A DNA stretch of 52,932 nucleotides from Lachnospiraceae bacterium UBA1759 (GCA_002315555.1 DCHF01000022.1:8536-61467); one strand, 5' to 3'; numbered from the stretch's first letter, positions 33,403 through 41,190 are shown. Program-made: numbers and translations. The notes: generated by a model from the letters alone, not told the origin.

Positions 33403-33427
33403 ATCAAAATTTTTGTACAATTTTGAT
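33403..33427. repeat. AT-rich inverted repeat downstream of the deacetylase gene
   Basis: ATCAAAATT (33403-33411) and AATTTTGAT (33419-33427) form a perfect 9-bp inverted repeat around a 7-base spacer, 15 bases after the deacetylase stop. It has no T tract, so it may aid termination or be a protein site. Confidence 0.5.
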
Positions 33428-33442
33428 AGAAGGAAGGGTGGA

Positions 33443-34483
33443 TCAATCAAGCTGCGTAATGGTATAGCCTTCCGACTTGCAATACTCGATGAGGGCCGGC
33501 AGTACCTGGGCCGTGATCGGATTCGTCATATGGAAACAATAGACCGCGCCGGGGTGCAGCATGCTCTTTAATGATTCGAGCGTAGCCTCCGCATCAAAGT
33601 CCTGCTCCGGGTCCGCATCGGCGTAAGCCGCGCTGTAGAAGCAGATCTCATAACCCATTTCGGAAAGAAGGACGGCGGATGCCTCGGAATACTTTCCGGC
33701 ATTGAAGTTGTACTTGGTCATCTTGTAGCTGTAGGCCTGCTGAAGATAGTTCTGCATATTGACGGCGTCGCGCATGACATCTTCCAGAGACAGGGCTGCG
33801 ACGCCGGTATCCGGGCAGGTATACGAATGGTTGCCGAGCTCGTGACCGTCCGAGATCATACGGCGCATAAGATCCGCGTTATTGGCCGCATATTTGTGCG
33901 TGACATAGAACGTGCTCTTGATGCTGTAATTGTCCAGAATGTTCAGGACTTCTTCGGTATGTCCCGTCTCCTCTGCCGCTTCAAAGGTAAAAGCGACCTT
34001 TTTTGTATCGGAGTCGGACGCGTAACAGGTGGCGTAAACGCCGTCAGCCCGCATCGTGGTCATGAATTCATTGACCGCGACCGGACGATTGTTGGCATCG
34101 CGCTCACCCTCAGTCGTAAAGTCCACCACCTCAGTGCTGTAATCCATGCCGATCACATCCACGCGCTCCTGTGTAAGCGATTCGATCTCGCGGTCATCGT
34201 CGCGCTTGACCGTCTCCGGCGGCGCTTCCGTCGTGCGGATCGCGATCACCTCTTCCGTCGTTTTCGAAGCGGACTCCGCATCATCTGTGGATCCCTCGTT
34301 TTCCGGTGCTTCGCTTGACGCTTCCCTGGACGGTGCCGTACCGTTCTTTTCACGGATGGCCGGAAGTCCGAAGCTCACAAATGCGATCACGCCGTAAAGG
34401 ATCAACGTGACGGCAATGACTGCCGCAAAGGCCGCGGATAAGATGGAAATCAGGTCGCGCCCGTTATTGTTGTTCTTGTTCAT
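33443..34483 (-). CDS. Polysaccharide deacetylase-fold (CE4) protein with degenerate active site
   Basis: A membrane-anchored extracytoplasmic protein. The 346-residue sequence has one N-terminal membrane helix (about 14-40), a Ser/Glu/Thr-rich linker (45-110), and a CE4/NodB domain (about 165-346). The metal-binding HELGNHSY (H-x-x-H) is kept. The catalytic TFDDGP motif reads TFEAAEE, and the later R-P motif is replaced by NFNAG, so the aspartate base and arginine are lost. It may be a non-catalytic glycan binder, or may act with different chemistry. ATG 34483 has an AGGGG site. The intact-looking relative is encoded just upstream (34501-35706). Confidence 0.82.
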   Translation of the reverse strand: MNKNNNNGRDLISILSAAFAAVIAVTLILYGVIAFVSFGLPAIREKNGTAPSREASSEAPENEGSTDDAESASKTTEEVIAIRTTEAPPETVKRDDDREIESLTQERVDVIGMDYSTEVVDFTTEGERDANNRPVAVNEFMTTMRADGVYATCYASDSDTKKVAFTFEAAEETGHTEEVLNILDNYSIKSTFYVTHKYAANNADLMRRMISDGHELGNHSYTCPDTGVAALSLEDVMRDAVNMQNYLQQAYSYKMTKYNFNAGKYSEASAVLLSEMGYEICFYSAAYADADPEQDFDAEATLESLKSMLHPGAVYCFHMTNPITAQVLPALIEYCKSEGYTITQLD

Positions 34484-34500
34484 AATCCCCTCGTTCTTTA

Positions 34501-35706
34501 TCAGTGTGCGGTAACTTCATCGACCGGGAAGACACCGAATTCATATCCCTGTGCCCGGGCTTCGTCGATAAACGCACCGAGTGCCGCTGTATTGCTGGAG
34601 GATACCGCATGTAAGAGGTATACCGCGCCGGGGGCCATATGGCTTACGCAGCGCTCCAGTGTAACGGAAGGATCCGGCTGGTCATCCAGCACGTAATCCC
34701 GATGAGCATAACTCCAGAAGACCGGCGTGTAGCCGATGTTCGCAAGTTGTGCCATGGTCAGTTCGCTCGCTTCACCCTCGGGGAAGCGGAACAGCTTCAT
34801 CTCATAGCCAAACTGATCGTAGACCATCTGATGAAGCCTGGTGACATCGTCCGTAAAGGCCTGAAGGCCGTTCGCGTCCACATAAAGCGGGAAGCCGCCG
34901 GACGGGTGTGCACAGGAATGATTGCCAAGGATGTGTCCCTCGTCGATCATGCGCTGTACAAGCTCGGGATCGCTGTCCACGAACTGTTTCGTCAAAAAGA
35001 AGACCGCCTTGACGTTCTTTTCCTTCAGCGTGTCCAGGATGGCCGGCGTATAACCGGCTTCATAACCCTCATCCATGGTGATATAGATCAGCTTCTCCGA
35101 AGTCTTGATGCGGTAGACACCGTAGTACTTCGAGTAAAGCGATTCGTAATAATATATGCCGTTTGCGAGGCCGTTCGCATCCTTGTCCTCCCAGTCGTTT
35201 CCGTAGGGGATGGATTTGTTGGAGAGTCCGGTCAGATCAAACAGTCCGAAATCCGTCAGCGCGCCGCCGTTTCCGCTGCTCTGTGCCGCAGTCGTTTGAG
35301 CTGCCGTCGTTTCCGCCGGCTGTGTGGTCTCACCGACCGCGCTTACCGCTCCGCCGATGCTCACGAACTGCGCCGAGGCATAGCCCTCTCTTCCGTTATA
35401 GGAAATGCGGAACCACTCGTCTCCGGTCTCCAGCACCGCAACCGATGCCCCTTCCGGAATCACTTCATAGATGCCGGCTTCGGTACCGGGCGCCTCGCGG
35501 AAATTCAGATTCTGTGTAACGGTGCCCTTGACCACGACCGATGCCGTTGTCTCCGCCTCCGTGGCTTTCACTGTCTCCGTTTCCGCCGCAGACGAAGTCG
35601 CAGATGTCTCCGCCGAGGACTCCGTTTCCGTCTTTGATCCACACCCGAGAAGCGTTCCCCCCATCAGCACGAACGCCGCCAGAAATGCGGCCGTCTTTTT
35701 GATCAT
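34501..35706 (-). CDS. PdaA-like polysaccharide deacetylase lipoprotein with SH3 domain
   Basis: Probably deacetylates peptidoglycan or another wall glycan outside the cell. The 401-residue protein has a lipobox LLGC (Cys22), a Ser/Thr/Glu-rich linker, a bacterial SH3 domain (about 58-118, LNFREAPGTEAG...EWFRISYNGREGYASAQFV), a second Thr/Ala-rich linker, and a CE4 domain with YITMDEGYEAG (PdaA-like Asp-Glu motif, Met replacing the usual Phe), HILGNHSCAHPS (metal His pair), RFPEGE and LLHAVS. The order resembles delta-lactam-type deacetylases. ATG 35706 follows AGGAGG. The degenerate paralogue follows. Confidence 0.9.
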   Translation of the reverse strand: MIKKTAAFLAAFVLMGGTLLGCGSKTETESSAETSATSSAAETETVKATEAETTASVVVKGTVTQNLNFREAPGTEAGIYEVIPEGASVAVLETGDEWFRISYNGREGYASAQFVSIGGAVSAVGETTQPAETTAAQTTAAQSSGNGGALTDFGLFDLTGLSNKSIPYGNDWEDKDANGLANGIYYYESLYSKYYGVYRIKTSEKLIYITMDEGYEAGYTPAILDTLKEKNVKAVFFLTKQFVDSDPELVQRMIDEGHILGNHSCAHPSGGFPLYVDANGLQAFTDDVTRLHQMVYDQFGYEMKLFRFPEGEASELTMAQLANIGYTPVFWSYAHRDYVLDDQPDPSVTLERCVSHMAPGAVYLLHAVSSSNTAALGAFIDEARAQGYEFGVFPVDEVTAH

Positions 35707-35727
35707 AGTTTCCTCCTGCCCCTTTGC

Positions 35728-36426
35728 TTAACACCAGCAGCAAAGCGGAAGCAGACAGAACGGACTGATACAGTCCCCGTTCATGATGTCCGTGCGGCCG
35801 TAGAAATCGCTCATGTCGCGATACGTCGTGCCGCCGTTTTCCAGCTGCTGATAGAAGCTCCGGTACTGCATGTTATTCGGTTCCAGCACGGATGCGGTCT
35901 TTGCATCCTCAAGCGCATTCATCCGGTTGCCGAGGCCGTTATTGGCCACGGAACGCAGGAAATACCACATAGCGTTCCGATAGGTGCTTTCCATACGGTT
36001 TAAAACATTCAGCGCTTCCTGATAATGACCGGCATTGATGTAATTGGATGCCGCGCGGAATTCAAGCGGCATGTCATCATTCTGCTGATAGCGGTTCTGA
36101 CCGAAAGGATCGCTTCCGAAGGGACCGTAGGAATACCGGCCGTAGTTTTCACGATAACCGTATCCGTTCTGTCCGTAACCGTTATAACCGCCCTGACCGT
36201 AGCTTCCGTAACTTCCGTAACTATTCTGGCCGCCCGCGCGGATCTTCAGGATCTCTTCGTACGCCTGCTGGACCTGCTTGAATTTCTCCTCCGCAGCCTC
36301 CTTATTCGGGTTGTTGACATTCGTGTCCGGATGATACTTACGGCTCAGCGTTCGATATGCTTTTTTGATCTCATCATCCGAGGCGGACTGTGACACCCCA
36401 AGGACCTGATACGGGTCGAAATACAT
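35728..36426 (-). CDS. J-domain (DnaJ-like) protein with Gly/Tyr-rich linker
   Basis: A co-chaperone-type protein. The 232-residue sequence has an N-terminal J domain (1-65, HPD at 32-34), a Gly/Tyr/Asn-rich repeat (about 66-115), and a TPR-like helical pair (about 118-190, FRAASNYINAGHYQEALNVLNRM). It ends in a Cys-rich hydrophobic tail (CISPFCLLPLCCWC). It has no zinc-finger or DnaJ C-terminal domains, so it is not general DnaJ. ATG 36426 follows AGGAG, and its first bases are next to the DUF5685-like gene. Which Hsp70 it serves is unknown; the last residues may bind membrane or metal. Confidence 0.9.
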   Translation of the reverse strand: MYFDPYQVLGVSQSASDDEIKKAYRTLSRKYHPDTNVNNPNKEAAEEKFKQVQQAYEEILKIRAGGQNSYGSYGSYGQGGYNGYGQNGYGYRENYGRYSYGPFGSDPFGQNRYQQNDDMPLEFRAASNYINAGHYQEALNVLNRMESTYRNAMWYFLRSVANNGLGNRMNALEDAKTASVLEPNNMQYRSFYQQLENGGTTYRDMSDFYGRTDIMNGDCISPFCLLPLCCWC

Positions 36427-36437
36427 GCGTTCTCCTG

Positions 36438-37262
36438 TTACTTCTCCGCACGTTTTTTCACGGCCGCATAAAAGGCGGTCCAAACGCCGGAGTATATAAT
36501 ATTTCTTAATATATCACGATATTTGAAAATCGGCAACATCTCAAAATAAGATGCGCACTCGCTCATGATGCTTTCCAGGTGCCGCTGCACCTTTTCGTTC
36601 AGATCCGCATCGCGGGCGATGGTACCGTACGGATTATAGTTACCGCTCTTTTCATCGTCCCCGATGTCGCAGAAGGCATCGATCAGATAGATGAATTTGC
36701 CGAGGGAAAAGAACATCGGCCGGAGGTAGCGCGCAAACTCGTCCTCCTTCATGAGAAAGACCTCGCTCAGCATCTCACCGGTGTAGTTCGCGGCTTCATC
36801 GGGGTTATCGGCGGGAGCCTTTTCCCAGGCGGCGAGCTTCCTCATGTACCGTTCCACCGCTTCCCTCTGCCGCGGATAATCCTCCGCCGTTTTCTCATAA
36901 TCCTTCTTCAACGCTTTCACGGCCGCTTTTGCCGTCACCGACCCGGAATCCCGCGCCTGATCGCGGAAATTATGATACGCAAGAAGCAGGTTCATGTCTG
37001 CTGCGTAGCCAAGAGACGGAGCCTGCTTCCTTTCTTTTTTCTTCAGTTTTACCGGACATAATGCCGTGTGCGAAGGATCCTCATCCTCATACAATCCGTT
37101 GTAGAGAATGGCCAGAAATACAAGATCATATTGGAGGATCAGCTCACTTTTAGTCCCGAAACGATTCCCCAGGGTCTCACATAATCCGCAGTAATAAGCA
37201 CCGTAGGACGCCTGATCCCCTTCCGACAGCTGCTTTTTGTATGGTGTCAGATAACCGAACAT
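36438..37262 (-). CDS. DUF5685-like protein with two Asp-rich motifs
   Basis: A 274-residue protein I recognise only as the clostridial DUF5685 type. The N-terminus MFGYLTPYK and YYCGLCETLG (23-32) are characteristic. The body is all-helical and has two Asp-rich motifs, RDQARD (D101, D105) and IDAFCDIGDDEKSGNYNPYG (D195, D199, D202, D203). This layout recalls class I isoprenoid synthases such as squalene/phytoene synthases, which is my inference, not a known function. ATG 37262 follows GGAGG. It lies between a zinc-ribbon membrane protein and the J-domain protein, with 11-12 base gaps. Confidence 0.8.
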   Translation of the reverse strand: MFGYLTPYKKQLSEGDQASYGAYYCGLCETLGNRFGTKSELILQYDLVFLAILYNGLYEDEDPSHTALCPVKLKKKERKQAPSLGYAADMNLLLAYHNFRDQARDSGSVTAKAAVKALKKDYEKTAEDYPRQREAVERYMRKLAAWEKAPADNPDEAANYTGEMLSEVFLMKEDEFARYLRPMFFSLGKFIYLIDAFCDIGDDEKSGNYNPYGTIARDADLNEKVQRHLESIMSECASYFEMLPIFKYRDILRNIIYSGVWTAFYAAVKKRAEK

Positions 37263-37274
37263 GTTTCCTCCGGA

Positions 37275-37661
37275 TCAGATGCGCTTGATAAAAGTGTTTC
37301 CGCATTTCGGACAACGGATCTCCACCCGTTTTCCGCCCTTTCTGGGAACGCGGATCTTCTGATTACAGTTTTTGCAGCGGTAGATGTGAAACTTCGGAAG
37401 CATCTTGATCCGTCCCCAGATCTTTAAAAACTTCTGATTCTCCTCGTAACGCCTGGGAATGTTCCGTGAAAGCATGCGGAAGACCGCAAAAACGATGACG
37501 ATCGTGCTGAGGAACGAGAAAACATAATAACCGATAAACAGATTCAATATATCAAATACGATCGCGGTGATGAGCAGGGCCATGTTGAGCTGGTCGGAAC
37601 CGTAGCGGCCTGCCATGAACCGGTTGAATTTCGCCGAAAGACGATAGAAGAAATTTCTCAT
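37275..37661 (-). CDS. Small membrane protein with C-terminal zinc ribbon
   Basis: Function unknown. The 128-residue protein has a basic amphipathic N-terminus, two membrane segments (about 26-44 and 46-64), and a cytosolic C-terminal zinc ribbon with CKNC (96-99) and CPKC (117-120) separated by basic residues, which suggests zinc and possibly nucleic acid or protein binding. The start at 37661 (GGAGG at 8 bases) gives an MRNFFYRL N-terminus; 13 earlier codons are unlikely. It has its own promoter and heads the unit with the DUF5685-like, J-domain and deacetylase genes. Confidence 0.82.
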   Translation of the reverse strand: MRNFFYRLSAKFNRFMAGRYGSDQLNMALLITAIVFDILNLFIGYYVFSFLSTIVIVFAVFRMLSRNIPRRYEENQKFLKIWGRIKMLPKFHIYRCKNCNQKIRVPRKGGKRVEIRCPKCGNTFIKRI

Positions 37662-37688
37662 TGAAGTGACCTCCCTTAAGATGATTAC

Positions 37689-37717
37689 ACTATAACACAT
37701 TCAAAAGGGTTTGTCAT
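37689..37717 (-). promoter_or_regulatory. Promoter of the zinc ribbon-DUF5685-J-deacetylase operon
   Basis: On the minus strand ATGACA (37712-37717) and TATAGT (37689-37694) are 17 bases apart, 27 bases upstream of the ATG. Confidence 0.68.
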
Positions 37718-37753
37718 AAAATACACAGAAAGTTCAAAATAGAATCGAATGAC

Positions 37754-37794
37754 ACAAAAAAAGACGTGTATATCACGGAAGGATATACACGTCT
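37754..37794 (-). terminator. Terminator of the 3D-domain gene, overlapping its stop codon
   Basis: A perfect 12-bp stem AGACGTGTATAT (37762-37773) with ATATACACGTCT (37783-37794) is followed on the minus strand by TTTTTTTG. The right arm and loop lie in the last codons of the gene, and the stop (37773-37775) is at the loop edge. Confidence 0.88.
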
Positions 37795-39152
37795 GCAGTG
37801 TAACAGCCGCCGGCCAGTGCCTGGTCGTGTGTCTGCATATAAATATCGATAACACCGCCTGCGACACCGTCGTCCGCTGCGATATACTCTTTACCGTTGA
37901 TGAGAAGCCGTGTTCCGTACGGGATCTGCGAGGTATTGACCGATACCGAATAGCCGGAGGTCAGCTTCATGCCGGAGCTGCCGTACGCCGCATAGTTCGG
38001 ATCATTGGAACCCCAGATGCCGCAGCACTTCTGACAGTGGCAATAATGCGTGATCATGAACCGGCCGATGTACCGCGCCTCACCGGACGCCGCCGCAAGC
38101 GATGCCTGCGCCTGTACCGATGCCTGATATGCCTGTTCCGCCGCTTCCCTGGAAGCCTTGGACGCCGCTTCATAGGAGGATTCCAGCGAACGGGACTCTT
38201 CCTCGCTGGATGCCAGGTAGGACTCGTAAGCTGCCCACTCTTCCTCCGCCTGCTGCTTGATCGCTGCGGACTTCGTTAAGTTATCCGCGATTTCAAGACC
38301 GCCGAAATAAGCCTCGTAGACCTCGCCCATTTCATTGTCGTTACCGCGACCGAGGAACAGGTAATACAGAAGTACCTCATCCTTATGCACATACAGCGTA
38401 TCGTACACCTCCGATACGACATGGACTTCGTAATAATCGCCGCTCATGCCGGCCACGCGGAAAGCATCACCCTTCTGACCTGCCAGAATGGGAGTTCCGG
38501 TATTATCCGGCTTTTCGTAAAGCATGGCTTCCGCATTTTCGACCATGACCGCATAGGCCACGGAATTCACAAGTTCGTTATACACGTCCATATCGGTCAG
38601 GACATAGTCCGCACTGACATAGCCGGTGTAGCCGTCGCATTCGATGGCATACCAGTGACCGGTCTTTTCCTTGTAGGTGACCACGTCATTGGCAAACAGT
38701 ACCGAAAGGATCTCACTGTCATTGTCCGGCGCTTCGCGGACGTTCAGGTAAAGATCGACTTTTGTGGTATCGATGATCAGCTTGTTTTTAAAGTACGCAC
38801 GTAAACCGAAGTACTTCGGGGCTTCGGTCTCGCTCTCCGCTGCGGCGGTCGTTACCTCGCCGGCGGACAGAGAATCGCCTTCCGCAACGGAAGGTGAATC
38901 CTCCAGGCGGAACGACTGGCTGCCCGATGCGGACGTTTCCGGGTCATAATAGGTCACCCCAAACTCGTTAACAGCCGCACTGTTATTACCCTGATTCGCG
39001 TACACGAAATCGCTGACGCCAAAGGAACCCGCTTCTGTATCTGCTGTGTTTTCAGTTGTATTTTTTGTACGGATACCCGTTATTCCCGCGACTCCGCCGA
39101 CGATGAAAACACCGGCAAGCACGACGATTCCGTACCGTAATTTCCGAAACAT
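37773..39152 (-). CDS. Secreted SH3/3D-domain wall-hydrolase-like protein
   Basis: A surface protein probably acting on peptidoglycan. The 459-residue sequence has one N-terminal membrane helix (about 8-27), a low-complexity Ser/Thr/Glu linker, two bacterial SH3 domains (about 112-175, LNVREAPDNDSEILSVL...GYTGYVSADYV; and about 190-260), and a long Ala/Ser/Glu helical stretch (300-345). It ends in a 3D domain (about 350-459) with FMITHYCHCQKCCG, PYGTRLLINGKEY and D-G-VAGGVIDIYMQTH, the Asp triad region of MltA/RpfB-like lytic enzymes. Start ATG 39152 follows GGAGG; it is monocistronic with its own promoter and terminator. Confidence 0.9.
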   Translation of the reverse strand: MFRKLRYGIVVLAGVFIVGGVAGITGIRTKNTTENTADTEAGSFGVSDFVYANQGNNSAAVNEFGVTYYDPETSASGSQSFRLEDSPSVAEGDSLSAGEVTTAAAESETEAPKYFGLRAYFKNKLIIDTTKVDLYLNVREAPDNDSEILSVLFANDVVTYKEKTGHWYAIECDGYTGYVSADYVLTDMDVYNELVNSVAYAVMVENAEAMLYEKPDNTGTPILAGQKGDAFRVAGMSGDYYEVHVVSEVYDTLYVHKDEVLLYYLFLGRGNDNEMGEVYEAYFGGLEIADNLTKSAAIKQQAEEEWAAYESYLASSEEESRSLESSYEAASKASREAAEQAYQASVQAQASLAAASGEARYIGRFMITHYCHCQKCCGIWGSNDPNYAAYGSSGMKLTSGYSVSVNTSQIPYGTRLLINGKEYIAADDGVAGGVIDIYMQTHDQALAGGCYTADVYILP

Positions 39153-39203
39153 CAGATCCTCCAAAACGTATCATCCTGAGTTTGTTACATAATTATTACC
39201 GCT

Positions 39204-39232
39204 ATCCTACCACAATTTAATTATTCTGTCAA
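39204..39232 (-). promoter_or_regulatory. Promoter of the 3D-domain gene
   Basis: On the minus strand TTGACA (39227-39232) and TAGGAT (39204-39209) are 17 bases apart. The -35 box overlaps the stop codon of the TrmH-family gene. Confidence 0.75.
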
Positions 39233-40014
39233 CTTTTGCGCTGTCTGGCCGCTTCGTACATCAGGATCGTGGCTGCCATGGCTGCGTTTAAGGACTCCAC
39301 TTTGCCCTGCATCGGGATCTTGATATAGCCGTCCGCCGCCTCGGAAAGCGCGTCGGAAAGGCCCTGGGATTCATTGCCGATCATAAATGCCGTGGTCGCT
39401 TTATAGTCCGGAAGATCATAGTCCACGGCGCCTTTAAGATGGGCGGCGTAGCTCTTTCCCCCGCGTTCGCGGATGGCATGAAGGACCGGCTTGAGATCAT
39501 CGACGATGGCAAATCTCATGCGGAAAAGCGAGCCCATCGTCGCGCGGATGACCTTGGGATTATAAATATCCACGCACTCCCGGTTCATGATGATGCCGGT
39601 TACGCCGGCCGCCTCCGATGAACGGAGAATGGTGCCCAGATTGCCCGGATCCTGCAGATTCTCAAGAAGAATGAAAAGCCCGTTCTCTTCCTTCAGAAGA
39701 TCCTCCGCGCGGTAACGGTAGCTCTCCACGACCGCCAGGACACCCTGCGGCGTCTTGGTATCGGAAATACGTGCGTACTGATCATCGGATACGATTTCAA
39801 ATGTACACCCCGGCACGGTCTTTGCCGTTTTCTCCGCATCACGCACTTCCTTCTGATTCTGTTTTGCAAATGAATCCGACACCACGATGTGTTTGAGACG
39901 CTCCGCCGGGATCTCGCGGAACATTTTAATGCCCTCCACGATAAACACGCCGTCCTCATGACGCTTCGACGAGCGCTTCTGCCACTTCATGATATCCTTT
40001 GCCAGTTGATTCAT
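39229..40014 (-). CDS. TrmH/SpoU-family RNA 2'-O-methyltransferase
   Basis: A SAM-dependent enzyme that by family methylates ribose in 23S rRNA or tRNA. The 261-residue protein has an N-terminal substrate-binding domain (1-95, MKWQKRSSKRHEDGVFIVEG typical) and a knotted SPOUT domain with the three motifs ENLQDPGNLGTILRSSEAAG, FMIGNESQGLS and IPMQGKVESLNAAMA. The exact target is unknown. ATG 40014 follows CGGAGG. It is downstream of pfkA behind two hairpins. Confidence 0.93.
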   Translation of the reverse strand: MNQLAKDIMKWQKRSSKRHEDGVFIVEGIKMFREIPAERLKHIVVSDSFAKQNQKEVRDAEKTAKTVPGCTFEIVSDDQYARISDTKTPQGVLAVVESYRYRAEDLLKEENGLFILLENLQDPGNLGTILRSSEAAGVTGIIMNRECVDIYNPKVIRATMGSLFRMRFAIVDDLKPVLHAIRERGGKSYAAHLKGAVDYDLPDYKATTAFMIGNESQGLSDALSEAADGYIKIPMQGKVESLNAAMAATILMYEAARQRKS

Positions 40015-40040
40015 GGCTCTTCCTCCGAGTAACTGTCCGG

Positions 40041-40059
40041 TAAACGGCCCGGCCGTTTA
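40041..40059. repeat. 19-base palindrome upstream of the TrmH-family gene
   Basis: TAAACGGCC (40041-40049) and GGCCGTTTA (40051-40059) are perfectly inverted around one base, 26 bases before the ATG and just after the pfkA hairpin. It may be an operator or a second hairpin; no T tract follows. Confidence 0.45.
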
Positions 40060-40068
40060 TGCACAAAT

Positions 40069-40087
40069 GGCGGGGAAGATCCCCGCC
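40069..40087 (-). terminator. Hairpin after pfkA, probable terminator
   Basis: A perfect 8-bp GC-rich stem GGCGGGGA (40069-40076) with TCCCCGCC (40080-40087), loop AGA, lies 14 bases after the pfkA stop. On the minus strand only ATTTG follows, so termination may be partial and the methyltransferase gene could be read through. Confidence 0.5.
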
Positions 40088-40101
40088 ACCTTCAATAACT
40101 A

Positions 40102-41073
40102 TTAACGAGTAAGCAGCTTGGAGGCCTTGATCCACTCCGGATCGATGGTCTTCTGCATTGCCAGTGCTTCCGCCATATCGTAATCCACCAGCGCGCCGTT
40201 CTTCATTGCAACGACTCTGTTGGACTTGCCTTCCAGAAGAAGCTCTACAGCCTTAACGCCCATCATGGAAGCGATGAAGCGGTCTCTTGCGGTCGGGGAA
40301 CCGCCGCGCTGCAGATGGCCGAGAATGGTCGCTCTTGTCTGGATGCCGGTAGCTGCCTGAATGCGCTTTGCCATAGCCTCGGAATCACCGACGCCTTCCG
40401 CATTAACGATGATATGATGCTTCTTGCCGTTCTTGAAGCCCTGAATGACATGCTCGATGATTCTTGCTTCATCATAATCATAGGTCTCCGGAAGAAGGAT
40501 GTCTTCCGCGCCGGTGGAGATACCGCAGACAGCGGCAATATAACCGGCAGTTCGGCCCATGACTTCGATAATGGAGCAGCGCTCGTGAGAGGATGAGGTA
40601 TCGCGGATACGGTCGATGCCTTCCATCGCGGTATTGACAGCGGTATCAAAGCCGATGGTGTAATCCGTACATGCAATGTCAAGGTCAATGGTACCCGGAA
40701 GACCGATGGTATTGATTCCGAGTGCAGCCAGCTTGCCGGCGCCCTTGTAGGAACCGTCACCGCCGATAACGACAACGCCATCGATGCCGTGCTTCTTCAG
40801 GATCTCGGCACCCTTCTTCTGTCCTTCTTCCGTCACAAACTCCATACATCTTGCCGTATAAAGGATCGTACCGCCGCGCTCGATGATATCGGAAACACTG
40901 TGTGCATCCATATCCTGGATCTCTTCATTCAGAAGACCCGCATAACCGCGGTAGATACCCTTTACATTCAGGCCCTGCGCAAGTCCGGCACGTACGACCG
41001 CGCGAACCGCCGCATTCATGCCCGGTGCATCGCCGCCGCTTGTCAGAACGCCAATTGTCTTAATGTCTGCCAT
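40102..41073 (-). CDS. pfkA: 6-phosphofructokinase
   Basis: ATP-dependent phosphorylation of fructose 6-phosphate, the committed step of glycolysis. The 323-residue protein has TSGGDAPGMNAAVRAVV (about 11-27), IGGDGSYKGA, the catalytic PGTIDLDIACTDYTIGFDTA, IEVMGRTAGYIA, and GHLQRGGSPTARDR. The two catalytic aspartates of the TIDND motif are present, but the Asn between them is Leu. The Gly in GDGSYKGA favours ATP rather than pyrophosphate as donor. ATG 41073 follows GGAGG; an excellent promoter lies upstream, divergent from the UDPGP gene. Confidence 0.96.
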   Translation of the reverse strand: MADIKTIGVLTSGGDAPGMNAAVRAVVRAGLAQGLNVKGIYRGYAGLLNEEIQDMDAHSVSDIIERGGTILYTARCMEFVTEEGQKKGAEILKKHGIDGVVVIGGDGSYKGAGKLAALGINTIGLPGTIDLDIACTDYTIGFDTAVNTAMEGIDRIRDTSSSHERCSIIEVMGRTAGYIAAVCGISTGAEDILLPETYDYDEARIIEHVIQGFKNGKKHHIIVNAEGVGDSEAMAKRIQAATGIQTRATILGHLQRGGSPTARDRFIASMMGVKAVELLLEGKSNRVVAMKNGALVDYDMAEALAMQKTIDPEWIKASKLLTR

Positions 41074-41125
41074 AACTTTGACCTCCGTAATCTATTCCAA
41101 AGTTAAAATATCAATAATCGAGGAT

Positions 41126-41154
41126 ATCATATCAAATCGGCCGGAATATTTCAA
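41126..41154 (-). promoter_or_regulatory. Promoter of pfkA
   Basis: On the minus strand TTGAAA (41149-41154) and TATGAT (41126-41131) are 17 bases apart, 52 bases upstream of the ATG. Confidence 0.8.
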
Positions 41155-41190
41155 CATTTTTTTAACACACTACGGCCCGATCCCCCTTTC

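Noticed and set aside
33403..33427. The inverted repeat as a Rex (NADH) operator
   Set aside because: The half-sites ATCAAAATT/AATTTTGAT do not match the Rex TTGTGA-type half-site, and the site is downstream of a gene, far from the carboxyltransferase start.
34639..35637. A 332-codon open frame on the plus strand
   Set aside because: It is antisense to the PdaA-like gene, whose CE4 and SH3 motifs are clear; no start signal supports the plus-strand frame.
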